DNA of 64,000 nt from an uncultured Eggerthellaceae bacterium (GCA_910588095.1 CAJUQH010000003.1:1-64000), one strand, 5' to 3'. Shown: positions 52,978 to 61,803, numbered from the stretch's first letter. Program-made: numbers and translations. Notes: generated from the sequence alone by a model not told the origin.

Positions 52978-53025
52978 CAGCAGGCGGCGCCCCGCGCGCC
53001 GCGCAACCAAGAGAAGGAGCGCGCC

Positions 53026-53949
53026 ATGGCCGACATCACCGAAGTGGAGTATATCTGGAAGAACGGCGAGATGGTGCCGTGGGCCCAGGCGACCACGCAT
53101 GTGCTCTCGCATTCGCTGCATTACGGCTCCGGCGTGTTCGAGGGCATCCGCTGCTACAAGGACCCCGATTCCGATCGCAGCTTCGTGTTCCGCCTGCGCG
53201 ACCACATGGAGCGCCTGCATCGCAGCTGCAAGATAGCCCAGATGGAGCTGCCGTACACGGTGGACGAGCTGTGCGACGCCACGGTGGAGGTCATCCGTGC
53301 GAACAACCTGCCGGCGTGCTATATCCGCCCGCTGGCATACCGTGGCTACGGCGTGATGGGCGTCGACCCGTCCGGTGCGCCGCTGGACGTTATCATCGCC
53401 GTGTGGCCGTGGGACGCCTACCTGGGCCCCGACGCGCTCGAGAACGGCGTTTCGGTGGGCATATCGTCGTGGCGCCAGCGCTCGAACAATGCCATCCCGC
53501 CCTCCATGAAGTCCACGGCGTCGTACATGAACTCCATCCTGGCCAAGCTCGAGGCGAAGCAGCACGGCTACGCTGAGGCCATCATGCTGAACGAGGCGGG
53601 GCTCGTGTGCGAGGGCACCGGCGAGAACCTGTTCATCGTGCGCGACGGCGTGCTGATGACCCCGCCGCTCTCCGACGGCGTGCTGGAGGGCATCACCCGC
53701 GACTCGGTGCTGGTCATTGCCGATGAGCTGGAGATACCGGCGGGCGAGGTGAGCTTGTCCCGCAGCGACCTGTACGTGGCCGATGAGGTGTTCATGACCG
53801 GCTCGGCCGCCGAGCTGACTCCCATCGGGGCCATCGACGACCGTACCGTGGGCAAGCCAGGCGAGGTGACGCGCCGCATCCAGGATCGCTTCTTCGAGAT
53901 CGTCTACGGCAAGGCCGACGAGTACAGCGACTGGCTGACGGCCATCTAG
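53026..53949 (+). CDS. ilvE: Branched-chain amino acid aminotransferase
   Basis: A 307-residue fold-type IV PLP enzyme. HSLHYGSGVFEGIRCY, the PLP-lysine region SMKSTASYMNSILAKLEA and NEAGLVCEGTGENLFIV plus GVLEGITRDSVL match IlvE, which makes Leu, Ile and Val from their keto acids. ATG 53026 follows AGAAGGAGCG; the frame is open further upstream but the family starts here. Clustered with citramalate synthase, which supplies 2-ketobutyrate for isoleucine. Confidence 0.95.
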   Translation: MADITEVEYIWKNGEMVPWAQATTHVLSHSLHYGSGVFEGIRCYKDPDSDRSFVFRLRDHMERLHRSCKIAQMELPYTVDELCDATVEVIRANNLPACYIRPLAYRGYGVMGVDPSGAPLDVIIAVWPWDAYLGPDALENGVSVGISSWRQRSNNAIPPSMKSTASYMNSILAKLEAKQHGYAEAIMLNEAGLVCEGTGENLFIVRDGVLMTPPLSDGVLEGITRDSVLVIADELEIPAGEVSLSRSDLYVADEVFMTGSAAELTPIGAIDDRTVGKPGEVTRRIQDRFFEIVYGKADEYSDWLTAI

Positions 53950-53995
53950 CCCCTGCTTCGCCGAAGCACGGTCGGCTGAGCTGCCGCACGAGACC

Positions 53996-55576
53996 ATGAA
54001 CAAGGTATTCACCTACGATTCGACGCTGCGCGATGGCGGCCAGGCGCAGGGCATCGCGCTGTCGCTGAAGGACAAGCTGAGCATCGCCCAGCGCTTGGAT
54101 GCCTTCGGCATCGACTTCATCGAGGGAGGGTTCCCTTCGTCGAACCCGAAGGACATGGCGTTCTTCGAGGCGATGCGCGAGCTGCCCCTGGCGCATGCCC
54201 AGGTGGTGGCGTTCGGCTCCACTCGGAAGAAGGGCGTGGCCGCGCGCGATGACGAGGGCTTGGCGGCGCTGCTGGAAAGCGGTGCGCCAGTGGTCGCCAT
54301 CGTGGGCAAGACCTGGGACGAGCAGGTGACCCGTGCGTTGCAGGCGCCGCTGGAGGAGAACGTGGCCATGATCGCCGACTCGGTGGCCTTCTGCAAGGCG
54401 GCCGGGCGGCGCGTGGTGTTCGATGCCGAGCATTTCTTCGACGGCTTCGCCGCCAACCCCGATTACGCGCTCGCCTGCGTGAAGGCGGCGTCTGATGCGG
54501 GGGCCGACTCTGTCGACCTATGCGAGACGAACGGCGGCGCGCTGCCGTTCCAGGTGGCCGATGTGGTGGCGGCGGTGCGCGAGGCGCTGCCCCATACGCC
54601 GCTGGGGATCCACTGCCATAACGATTCTGGCTGCGCCGTGGCCAACACGCTGGCTGCGGTAGGGGCGGGTGCCACCACGGTGCAGGGCACCATCGGCGGC
54701 ATCGGCGAGCGCACGGGCAATACCGACCTGCTCACCGTCATAGCCGACCTGGAGCTCAAGATGGGCTGCACGTGCGTCGGCCCCGAAAAGCTGCATGAGC
54801 TGACCGCAGTGGCCCAGTTCGTGGCGGCCCTGTGCAACCTTTCCGTGCCAGCTAACCAGCCCTACGTGGGCAGCGCGGCGTTCGCCCACAAGGGCGGCTT
54901 GCATGCGAGCGCCATCGCGCGCTTCCCGCAGGCTTACGAGCATGCAGCGCCCGAGGCGGTGGGCAACCGCCAGCACATGCTGGTGAGCGAGCTAGCAGGC
55001 AAGGCCACCCTCATCGCCAAGGCCGAGAGCTTGGGAATCGGGCTGGAAGGTGCCGATGTGCAGGCCATCCTCGATGACATAAAGGCGCGCGAGGCAGCGG
55101 GCTATTCCTACGAGGTGGCCGACGGCTCGCTGGCGCTGCTGCTGCGCCGCAGCCTGGGCGCTTACACGCCGTCGTTCACGCTGGAGAGCTTCCGCGTCAT
55201 CGTGGACGATTACGAGGGATCGGGCGCCCTTGCCCAGGATGCCATGAGCGAGGCGACGCTCAAGATACATGTGGGCGACCAGCGCTTCGTTGCCACAGGC
55301 GAGGGCGTGGGCCCTGTGGGGGCGCTTGATACCGCGCTGCGCCTGGCGCTCGGCCAGTCGTACCCGCAAGTGGCAGTCATGGAGCTGATCGACTACAAGG
55401 TTCGCCTGCTCGACGAGAGCCAGGGCACCGACGCCATAACGCGCGTGACCATCACCACCACTGACGGGCACCGCACCTGGGGCACCGTGGGGGTTTCCGA
55501 GAACGTCATCGAGGCGTCGTGGAACGCGCTGGTGGATTCCATCGAGTACGGCCTCCTGGCCGCCACGGAAAGCTGA
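53996..55576 (+). CDS. cimA: Citramalate synthase
   Basis: A 526-residue DRE-TIM metallolyase. YDSTLRDGGQAQGIALSLKDKLSIA is the catalytic signature, GIHCHNDSGCAVANTLAAV carries the metal His residues, and the C-terminal LeuA-dimer-type allosteric domain is present. Length and the FVAALCNLSVPANQPYVGSAAFAHKGGLHASA region match the long CimA type (acetyl-CoA + pyruvate to citramalate) rather than LeuA. It would give isoleucine synthesis independent of threonine deaminase. 46 bases after ilvE, so one operon. Confidence 0.9.
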   Translation: MNKVFTYDSTLRDGGQAQGIALSLKDKLSIAQRLDAFGIDFIEGGFPSSNPKDMAFFEAMRELPLAHAQVVAFGSTRKKGVAARDDEGLAALLESGAPVVAIVGKTWDEQVTRALQAPLEENVAMIADSVAFCKAAGRRVVFDAEHFFDGFAANPDYALACVKAASDAGADSVDLCETNGGALPFQVADVVAAVREALPHTPLGIHCHNDSGCAVANTLAAVGAGATTVQGTIGGIGERTGNTDLLTVIADLELKMGCTCVGPEKLHELTAVAQFVAALCNLSVPANQPYVGSAAFAHKGGLHASAIARFPQAYEHAAPEAVGNRQHMLVSELAGKATLIAKAESLGIGLEGADVQAILDDIKAREAAGYSYEVADGSLALLLRRSLGAYTPSFTLESFRVIVDDYEGSGALAQDAMSEATLKIHVGDQRFVATGEGVGPVGALDTALRLALGQSYPQVAVMELIDYKVRLLDESQGTDAITRVTITTTDGHRTWGTVGVSENVIEASWNALVDSIEYGLLAATES

Positions 55577-55636
55577 CCTAAGGGCAAGCCCTTTCCCAGC
55601 GGATGTGCTCGAAGACGAGTGGAAGGAGTGGCTGCG

Positions 55637-55939
55637 ATGGCCGACATCCGAACCGATGACGTGAACGACCTGCTGTGCGTGCTAGCGGCGCTTGACGACG
55701 AGGATACGGTGTTCGCGCTGCTGGAGGACCTGTTCACCATCCGCGAGATACGCGAGACGTCCCAGCGCCTTGCCGTGGCCCGTATGCTGGCGGCGGGGCA
55801 GTCCTATGCCTCCATCGAGAAGGCCACGGGCGCTTCGGCCACCACCATCGCGCGCGTTTCCAAGTGCTTGAGCTACGGCACCGGTGGCTACCAAGCGGCG
55901 CTGGACGTGCTGGGGACTCAGGGCCGGGGCGAACGCTGA
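55637..55939 (+). CDS. TrpR/YerC-YecD family DNA-binding regulator
   Basis: A 100-residue all-helical protein. LLEDLFTIREIRETSQRLAVARMLAAGQSYASIEKATGASATTIARVSKCLSYG is the TrpR-like helix-turn-helix of the YerC/YecD family. ATG 55637 is preceded by GGAAGGAG. Ligand and target unknown; its place after the ilvE-cimA genes, 60 bases away, suggests control of amino acid genes, perhaps through the palindrome before ilvE (inference). Confidence 0.88.
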   Translation: MADIRTDDVNDLLCVLAALDDEDTVFALLEDLFTIREIRETSQRLAVARMLAAGQSYASIEKATGASATTIARVSKCLSYGTGGYQAALDVLGTQGRGER

Positions 55940-55944
55940 AAGGC

Positions 55945-55976
55945 AAGGCCACGTTGCGGGGAGGCAACGTGGCCTT
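55945..55976 (+). terminator. Strong hairpin after the TrpR-like gene
   Basis: AAGGCCACGTTGC (55945-55957) and GCAACGTGGCCTT (55964-55976): 13 perfect pairs, 6-base loop. T-run weak. Confidence 0.75.
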
Positions 55977-56046
55977 GAGGGGCGGAGCGTGCGCCTGTAA
56001 GAAGGGGTAAGCAAGGCGCGCGCTCCTTCAAGGAAAGAAGAAGGGC

Positions 56047-56092
56047 GAAAGTCAGAAACGCAAGGCTGCGAAGCCTGATTCGTTCAACTTTC
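56047..56092. other. Nested hairpin in the interval before the rubrerythrin terminator
   Basis: GAAAGT (56047-56052) pairs with ACTTTC (56087-56092); inside, AGGCT-GCGA-AGCCT (56063-56076) forms a GNRA-capped stem. Could be part of a small RNA or a decayed element; no promoter identified. Confidence 0.3.
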
Positions 56093-56105
56093 TATCCCAT
56101 ATTCT

Positions 56106-56138
56106 AAAGGCCGGAAGGTGTGCTACCTCCCGGCCTTT
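56106..56138. terminator. Bidirectional terminator (rubrerythrin 3' end)
   Basis: AAAGGCCGG-A-AGGT (56106-56119) pairs with ACCT-C-CCGGCCTTT (56125-56138) with one internal mismatch. Minus-strand transcripts end in CCTTTAGAATAT. Confidence 0.8.
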
Positions 56139-56199
56139 CAATCGGTTGCCTGGGCGTTACCCGGGCTGCGCTGCCCTGTGCGGGGCCTTCGCGTGCCGC

Positions 56200-56808
56200 C
56201 TAGAACGCGCGGAACTTATCGGCCGCGGTGAAGCAGATCGGGCACTTCTCGAAGTCGTCGCCCTTATGGATGTAGCCGCAGATGGGGCAGAGGTAGTACT
56301 TCTCGTCATCTTCGGCGTCGATGTTGTTGTAAGCCTGCATGTACAGCTCGGCGTGCACCGACTCGGCCAGCTTGGCGCGGGTGAACACGAACACGGCCTT
56401 GGGCTCGTCTTCCTCCAGGGCCTTCTGGATGAACGACGGGTACATGTCGCTGGTCTCGTAGATCTCGCCCAGGGCGCCGGCGATGAGGTTCAGGTCAGTC
56501 TGGATGCCTTCAGCCTCGGGGGCAGCGGGGCGCTCGTAGTCAGGCTCGATCTGGTTGATGACGCCCATCTCAAGGCCGATGTGGATCTGCTCGGCGGCGC
56601 TGGTGGCCTCGAACAGGCGGCTGATCTGGTTGAAGCCCTGCTCCTTGGCGGCAACGGCGCAGGCGGCGTACTTGGCGGAAGCGCCGGTCTCGCCGTTGAC
56701 GGCGGCCTTCAGGTTCTCGAGGGTGGTGCCCACCTTGGTGATGGGGTCGGGAACGGTGTTGAAGTTGCTGGAGTTCTCCACTGTGGGGATGGCGTCGCGT
56801 ACTTTCAT
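56200..56808 (-). CDS. Rubrerythrin
   Basis: A 202-residue protein with an N-terminal ferritin-like diiron domain (ENLKAAVNGETGASAKYAACAVAAKEQGF, EATSAAEQIHIGLE, ...KLAESVHAELYMQAY) and a C-terminal rubredoxin domain (YLCPICGYIHKGDDFEKCPICF). Rubrerythrins reduce hydrogen peroxide in anaerobes. The start has TAGGAG upstream and a perfect minus-strand -10 box 45 bases further. Confidence 0.95.
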   Translation of the reverse strand: MKVRDAIPTVENSSNFNTVPDPITKVGTTLENLKAAVNGETGASAKYAACAVAAKEQGFNQISRLFEATSAAEQIHIGLEMGVINQIEPDYERPAAPEAEGIQTDLNLIAGALGEIYETSDMYPSFIQKALEEDEPKAVFVFTRAKLAESVHAELYMQAYNNIDAEDDEKYYLCPICGYIHKGDDFEKCPICFTAADKFRAF

Positions 56809-56853
56809 GAACGGCTCCTAACGTAAGTACAAAGTCGGATTCGCAACATTCCT

Positions 56854-56859
56854 ATTATA
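56854..56859 (-). promoter_or_regulatory. -10 box of the rubrerythrin gene
   Basis: TATAAT on the minus strand, giving a leader of about 40 bases. The -35 is not obvious. Confidence 0.5.
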
Positions 56860-57039
56860 TGGGTTCTGCGGCTGCGATGGCGCAGGTTTTCAGGGCGTCG
56901 CGAAAGCGTTCCCCTCTGCTGCGGCGCGGCCTTCCTCATCCGTTGGATAGAGGCCCCGATAAGGGCGCTGACCTCGGCATGGTGTGCTATCATGGGTGGA
57001 GTTTTCTGCGCTTTACCCGACCCCATGAAGAAAAGAGCC

Positions 57040-58089
57040 ATGGCAAGCATCAAAGAGATATTGAGCAGCGCCTCCGCGCGTCCTGCGACGTTCGAGGACT
57101 ACCTGAACTGCTACGCCGACCAGGTGGGCGATTTGGTCAACGAGTTCATCCCGCGCGGCAGCCATGGCGACATGGATGCCTACCTGTACGACCCGCTGCT
57201 GGCCTACAGCCGCAATGGCGGGAAGCGCCACCGACCGCTCATCTGCTTTGCGGCGTGCCTGGCCGTCGGTGGCGACCCCGACCGCGCCATGAGCGCGGCG
57301 GCGGCCATCGAGCACTTCCACTCGGCGGCGCTCATCCATGATGACATAGCCGACGAGGCCGAACTGCGCCGCGGCGAGCCGTGCTTGCACCTCACCGAGG
57401 GTCTGGGGCTGGCCATCAACATGGGCGACCTGGCCCTTTCGCTGGTCAACGGCACGGTGATGAACGACCCGTCGCTCGACGACGCCACGAAGGTGCGCGT
57501 GGTGAGCGAGCTCATAACCATGACGCGGCGCACCATCGAAGGCCAGGCGCTCGACCTGGGGTGGGCCCGCGACGGCCGCTACGACGTGACCCCCGAGGAC
57601 TACCTGGTCATGGCCACGCACAAGACGGCTCACTATTCCGGGGCGGTGCCGCTGGCCATCGGCGCCATCATCGGCGGCGGCAGCGAGGCCGAGGTGGAGG
57701 CCCTGCGCAACTACGGCCTGGACACGGGCCTGGCATTCCAGATCCAGGATGACCTTCTGAACCTGGTGGGCACCGAGGAAGCCACCAAGAAGGATTTCCG
57801 CAGCGACATAACCGAGGGCAAGCGCACCCTGGTGGTGGTGCATGCCCTGCAGAACTCGCCCGACCGCGAGCGCTTGGTGGAGATACTCTCCTCCAAGGAG
57901 AAGGATTCGGCGGTGCTGGCCGAGGCCGTGGGCATCATGGAGGCTTCCGGTTCGGTGGACTACGCCCGAGCCTATGCTGAGAACCTTACCCAGATTGCCA
58001 AGAACCGCCTGATAGACATGGTACCGCCGTCGGAATCGCGCGACATGCTGGTGTCCATGGCCGACTGGTTCGTCAACCGCTTGAAGTAG
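57040..58089 (+). CDS. Polyprenyl diphosphate synthase (trans-isoprenyl diphosphate synthase)
   Basis: A 349-residue all-helical prenyltransferase. IHDDIADEAELRRGEP is the first Asp-rich motif and FQIQDDLLNLVGTEE the second; GGKRHRPLICFAACLAVGG precedes them. It condenses IPP onto allylic diphosphates to give FPP, GGPP or longer chains for quinone and cell-wall lipid carriers; product length cannot be assigned safely. In-frame ATGs at 56992 and 57025 exist; 57040 (MASIKEIL) has the better placed AAGAAAAGAG. Confidence 0.9.
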   Translation: MASIKEILSSASARPATFEDYLNCYADQVGDLVNEFIPRGSHGDMDAYLYDPLLAYSRNGGKRHRPLICFAACLAVGGDPDRAMSAAAAIEHFHSAALIHDDIADEAELRRGEPCLHLTEGLGLAINMGDLALSLVNGTVMNDPSLDDATKVRVVSELITMTRRTIEGQALDLGWARDGRYDVTPEDYLVMATHKTAHYSGAVPLAIGAIIGGGSEAEVEALRNYGLDTGLAFQIQDDLLNLVGTEEATKKDFRSDITEGKRTLVVVHALQNSPDRERLVEILSSKEKDSAVLAEAVGIMEASGSVDYARAYAENLTQIAKNRLIDMVPPSESRDMLVSMADWFVNRLK

Positions 58090-58104
58090 CGGCGAGGACG
58101 ACCT

Positions 58105-59007
58105 ATGGACACCATACGCTTGCATGACACCGGGGCTGCCGTCGAGGACGTGCAGCGTCGCCTGGCCATCGCGGGCTTCCTGGATGAAGCCGAGGTGACC
58201 GGCACGTTCGACGACCGCACCCAGCAGGCGCTGCGGGCCTTCGCCCGGCACTTCCGCCTGCCCGCCACCGACATGGTGGACGACAAGACCTGGGCCACCT
58301 TGGTGGACGCCTCGTTCAACATGGGGGACCGCACGCTGTACCTGCGCATGCCGTACTTCCATGGGGCCGATGTGGTCCAGCTCCAACGGGCACTGGGCGC
58401 GCTCGGGTTCGCCAATGGCGAGCACGATGGCATCTTCGGTGCCCATACCGAGCTGGCGCTGCGCAAGTTCCAGACTAACATGGGCCTGCCTTCCGACGGC
58501 ATAGCGGGGGCGTACACCTTCGCTGCGCTGCGCAACCTGAGCCATTCTTGGGAAGGCAAGGAGGCGGCTCATCTGCCGCGCACGCTGGGCTTCGCCCGTG
58601 CAGCCGACGTGCTGGAGGCCCATGCCCTGGTGCTGTTCGGCACCGATGAGTTCACGCGCCAGGTGGCATCGCGCATGTCGAACCTCTCGTTGGCCACCAA
58701 CCCGGCATCGCGCATGGTGAGCGCCGATGCGCTGCTGGTGCCGCCGGACGACACCATGCTGCTGGTGCAGGTGACGCTGCCCGAGGCCGAGGCTGCGGCC
58801 GACGCCCCGCGCGTCGCCTACGACGACGAGGACACGTTGAGCCTGCGCCTGCGAAGCGCGCTCAATGCCGCCCGCGACCCGCGCGCCCCGCGTCCGGCCC
58901 GCGTCATCGTGGAGCTGCCGGGCACGGTGTGGGAAGACGCCGGTGCTGCCCGTAGCGCCCAGCACTTCGCCATCACGCTGCTCGACGCCCTGTGCGCCGC
59001 CCTCTAA
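58105..59007 (+). CDS. Protein with two peptidoglycan-binding domains and an unknown C-terminal domain
   Basis: A 300-residue protein. Two PG_binding_1 modules are visible: residues 1-70 (VEDVQRRLAIAGF...DDRTQQALRAFARHFRLP) and 85-145 (VVQLQRALGALGF...HTELALRKFQTNMGLPSDGIAGAYTFAALR). The remaining 150 residues recall the region after such modules in CwlM-type amidase-like regulators, but no amidase His/Glu residues are visible. There is no signal peptide, which would make it cytoplasmic, as CwlM is. 15 bases after the polyprenyl synthase gene. Confidence 0.75.
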   Translation: MDTIRLHDTGAAVEDVQRRLAIAGFLDEAEVTGTFDDRTQQALRAFARHFRLPATDMVDDKTWATLVDASFNMGDRTLYLRMPYFHGADVVQLQRALGALGFANGEHDGIFGAHTELALRKFQTNMGLPSDGIAGAYTFAALRNLSHSWEGKEAAHLPRTLGFARAADVLEAHALVLFGTDEFTRQVASRMSNLSLATNPASRMVSADALLVPPDDTMLLVQVTLPEAEAAADAPRVAYDDEDTLSLRLRSALNAARDPRAPRPARVIVELPGTVWEDAGAARSAQHFAITLLDALCAAL

Positions 59008-59022
59008 GAGAAGGAAGAGCCT

Positions 59023-59676
59023 ATGAAGTTCAACAAGGTATACGTTCCCGTCGATGCGTTCTCGAAGCATGAGGACTTCGACACCTGGTACGAGGACGGC
59101 GACCTGTTCTATCGCTTCGAGTGCAAGAAGGGGTGGCAGAGCGAGAGCGACAAGGTGTCCGTCATCGGCCGCATGGGTGGCGAGAACGGCCTTATCCGGC
59201 CTGATAACCGCTGCTTGAACTACTTCATCCGCTTCGAGCGCTACGAGTACATCATGCACCCGTACGTGGTGGGGCTGCATTACTACATCGAGGGCATGCT
59301 GTGGGACATCTACGGTTCGGTGCTCAACCCCCCGGTCGACTTTGTCACCGAGACGCGCACGAGCTACACCCATAAGGACGTGCATGTGCGCAAACGCAAG
59401 TTCAAGGGCCACGGCGAGTGCTTCGAGATCCATGTGCCCGACCTGAACAAGCTGCGCGTCGCGGTCATCGCGTTCGTGGCCATGGGCATCAAGGAAGAAT
59501 GGAAGGGCCTGAGCGAGGGCGAGGATTGCGAGGGCGCCACGTGGCTGGAGCGCTTGAAGGGCCGCGTGCTCGAGAACAAGGGCATCCCATACCCTGAGAT
59601 GCAGCGCCTCATCGAGGAAGGCTCGCCTCTGGCGACGCCGGTGCGGCCCATCGGGCGCCCTATGGATAACAACTAA
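59023..59676 (+). CDS. Hypothetical protein, Tyr/Phe-rich single domain
   Basis: A 217-residue soluble protein that I do not recognise. It is rich in aromatic and charged residues (DTWYEDGDLFYRFECKKGWQ, RFERYEYIMHPYVVGLHYYIEGMLWDIYG), has a basic centre and a Pro-rich end (PVRPIGRPMDNN). The strand-rich first half could be a phospholipid-scramblase/LURP-like barrel, but that is a guess. It follows the peptidoglycan-binding gene by 15 bases and ends the operon. Codon use is normal for the region. Confidence 0.7.
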   Translation: MKFNKVYVPVDAFSKHEDFDTWYEDGDLFYRFECKKGWQSESDKVSVIGRMGGENGLIRPDNRCLNYFIRFERYEYIMHPYVVGLHYYIEGMLWDIYGSVLNPPVDFVTETRTSYTHKDVHVRKRKFKGHGECFEIHVPDLNKLRVAVIAFVAMGIKEEWKGLSEGEDCEGATWLERLKGRVLENKGIPYPEMQRLIEEGSPLATPVRPIGRPMDNN

Positions 59677-59705
59677 GGCATCATCGACGACAGCTGAGGC
59701 ATTGG

Positions 59706-59729
59706 AAGGGCGGCCTACGGGCCGCCTTT
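59706..59729 (+). terminator. Intrinsic terminator after the 59023 gene
   Basis: GGCGGCC (59709-59715), loop TACG, GGCCGCC (59720-59726), extended by a G-T and two A-T pairs and followed by TTTCATTTG. Confidence 0.8.
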
Positions 59730-59790
59730 CATTTGCGTTGCGGCTTCGCTGGATGACAAGCAGCTTGCACTAGAAGCATCGCACAGAATG

Positions 59791-59823
59791 AAAAGACCCC
59801 GTCTGGGAAGGCGGGGGTCTTTT
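59791..59823. terminator. First of two tandem bidirectional terminators
   Basis: AAAAGACCCC (59791-59800) pairs with GGGGTCTTTT (59814-59823). A- and T-runs on both sides allow function in both directions. Confidence 0.85.
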
Positions 59824-59831
59824 CAGCATGA

Positions 59832-59862
59832 AAAAGGGCCCGCCTGGAAGACGGGCCCTTTT
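59832..59862. terminator. Second tandem bidirectional terminator (diverged duplicate)
   Basis: AAAAGGGCCCG (59832-59842) pairs with CGGGCCCTTTT (59852-59862). Flanks and loop resemble the first terminator, so the pair probably arose by duplication. It ends the minus-strand MFS gene. Confidence 0.85.
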
Positions 59863-59895
59863 CGGTCGGATAGACCGGCTAGCTTCGACTTGCTG

Positions 59896-61665
59896 TTAGT
59901 TGTAGAGCTTGTCGACGCCAGCAGCCTTCTCCTTGCCGAGGCCCTGGCCGCCAAATACGAAGAAGTAGAGGAAGGGCAGGAGCATGGCGATGAGCATGAT
60001 GGGCAGCGCCATGTCGGTCTTGGAGAAGTTCGGGATGGTCAGCGGCAGCACGATGCAGCCGATGAAGTTGATGAGCACAACCGCGAGCATGATCCAGAAG
60101 CGGGCGTTGCCGTCCGTCTCGGAAAGCGGGTTGTCCTCGGTCATCTTCTGGAGCTCGTCCATGGTCTTGCCGCCGGTGTTCTTGACGAACAGCAGGGTGC
60201 ACACGAGGCCGAGCACGAAGGGGATGAGGAGCACGAGCACAACCATGGACCAGTTGTTGCTCATGGTGCCGTTGACGTCATGCTGGAACATGGCCAGGCC
60301 GGCAGCAGCGCCAAGCACGATGGAGGAGCCGGAGCCACCGAAGCGGGCGAACGCCTGGCACCAGGAGGTGCCGGTGTTGCGCAGCGTGGTGGGATAGGAC
60401 TCGGGCATCAGGGGCTGAACAGCGGTGATGGCGTAGTTCAGGCAGAAGCCGAACAGCAGCATCAAGAAGATGCAGGGGATGAAGTTGCCAGCGGCGGCGC
60501 CAGCCAGCGGCGCGCCATTGACGGGGGCCTCGCCCGGGAACATCGGAACGAACACGGAGCAGGCGATGATGGCTACGATGCAGGCCACCCAGCCGATCCA
60601 CAGGGCGCGCTTGCGGCCGATGGCGTCGGAGATGAAGCCGACGACGATGTTGGACGCGATAGCGGCCACGTTGTTCCAAGTCTGCAGGGTCACAGACTCA
60701 GCAGCGGTGAAGCCGTTGCCCTGGAACCACGTGGGGATCCAGGCGTTCATGCCGTACACGCAGAACTGGCCGACGAAGTAGGCGGACCAGATGGCGCAGG
60801 TGGCGACGATGAACTTGGAGGAGAAGAGCACGGCCGGGCCGGTCTTGGCCGGCTTCGGCGGCACGATGAGCAGGTTTGCGTCGAACTCGACATCGACGTG
60901 ACGGGTAGCCGCCACGATCTGGGTCAGGCGCTCGCAAGCCTTGTCCTTCTGGCCATGGTTGGTGTACCAGTGCGGCGTCTCATGCATGCAGAAGATGAGC
61001 ACGATGCCGTACACGACCGGCAGGGCGCCGATCAGGTAGCAGATGCGCCAGTTCTCCACAGCGGTGGCACCGGTAGCCAGGGTGATCTGGCCGTCGGTGA
61101 GGCCGGGGATCATCGAGACCGGGTTGGAGCAGATGGGAGCTGCAACCAGACCAGCGATAACCCAGCCCATGACCATGAAGGCCATGCCGAAGGTAACGAA
61201 GATGCCACGCTGCTTGGAAGGCATGCTCTCGGAGAACACAGTGGTCACAACCGGGATGCAGGAGCCGACGCCGAAGCCAGCGATCAGGCGGAACGCGCAG
61301 AAGAACGCGTAGTCAGGCGCGAAGGCCTGGGGCAGCGTGAACAGGCCGTAGAAGATAACGGCGATGGTCAGCATCTTCTTACGACCGATGGCGTCGGACA
61401 TGATGCCGCCGACAGCGCCACCCAGAACCATGCCCAGCAGGCCCCAAGTGGTAAGCGAGCCGGTCAGGGCCGCGATGGGCTTGCCCGCAGCGATGTCAGC
61501 CGCGAAGAACGTAGGTGCAACATAGGTGTTGGTCGAATTGACGATCATGAAGTCGTAGCCATCGAAGATCATGGCGAAGGCCAGCAGCACGAACACGACC
61601 CACGTGTGCGCAGAGATGCCAGCACGGTCGATAACTTCAGATACAGTGAACTCTTTACCGTCCAT
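59896..61665 (-). CDS. MFS transporter, AAHS-like, with extra C-terminal helices
   Basis: A 589-residue major facilitator. MIFDGYDFMIVNST in the first helix, GGAVGGIMSDAIGRKKML (motif A) and its second-half copy GFISDAIGRKRALW are typical of the aromatic acid:H+ symporter or metabolite:H+ symporter branches. It is about 130 residues longer than usual and appears to have 14 helices; the last two (WIMLAVVLINFIGCIVLPL and IMLIAMLLPFLYFFVFGG) lie after a hydrophilic KTMDELQKMTED segment. ATG 61665 has AGGAGG 5 bases upstream; a TTG just before it is less likely. Probably imports an aromatic or other organic acid. It stands alone under a palindromic operator. Confidence 0.85.
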   Translation of the reverse strand: MDGKEFTVSEVIDRAGISAHTWVVFVLLAFAMIFDGYDFMIVNSTNTYVAPTFFAADIAAGKPIAALTGSLTTWGLLGMVLGGAVGGIMSDAIGRKKMLTIAVIFYGLFTLPQAFAPDYAFFCAFRLIAGFGVGSCIPVVTTVFSESMPSKQRGIFVTFGMAFMVMGWVIAGLVAAPICSNPVSMIPGLTDGQITLATGATAVENWRICYLIGALPVVYGIVLIFCMHETPHWYTNHGQKDKACERLTQIVAATRHVDVEFDANLLIVPPKPAKTGPAVLFSSKFIVATCAIWSAYFVGQFCVYGMNAWIPTWFQGNGFTAAESVTLQTWNNVAAIASNIVVGFISDAIGRKRALWIGWVACIVAIIACSVFVPMFPGEAPVNGAPLAGAAAGNFIPCIFLMLLFGFCLNYAITAVQPLMPESYPTTLRNTGTSWCQAFARFGGSGSSIVLGAAAGLAMFQHDVNGTMSNNWSMVVLVLLIPFVLGLVCTLLFVKNTGGKTMDELQKMTEDNPLSETDGNARFWIMLAVVLINFIGCIVLPLTIPNFSKTDMALPIMLIAMLLPFLYFFVFGGQGLGKEKAAGVDKLYN

Positions 61666-61803
61666 CAATCCCTCCTAGTTTGATTAATCGGAACGGATAC
61701 AGATGTGCCTTGCATGAAGGCGCGTTCAGAAAACCTGAAAGAATGGGAACTGCGGAAACTCCTCCCAAACTTTCCGCTCGCGGTAGCAAGACCGATGGGC
61801 TGC

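Larger units (their letters stand above)
52508..53025 (+). other. Long intergenic interval before ilvE
   Basis: Over 500 bases without a convincing gene. It holds a terminator-like hairpin (52774-52814) and a palindromic promoter (52962-52977), listed separately. I looked for a T-box or a leader peptide rich in Ile/Leu/Val codons and saw neither. Confidence 0.5.

Noticed and set aside
52508-53025. T-box riboswitch before ilvE
   Set aside because: The T-box core sequence was not found, nor a leader peptide with Ile/Leu/Val runs.
56047-56092. tRNA gene
   Set aside because: The nested stems do not form a cloverleaf and there is no T-loop consensus or acceptor stem.
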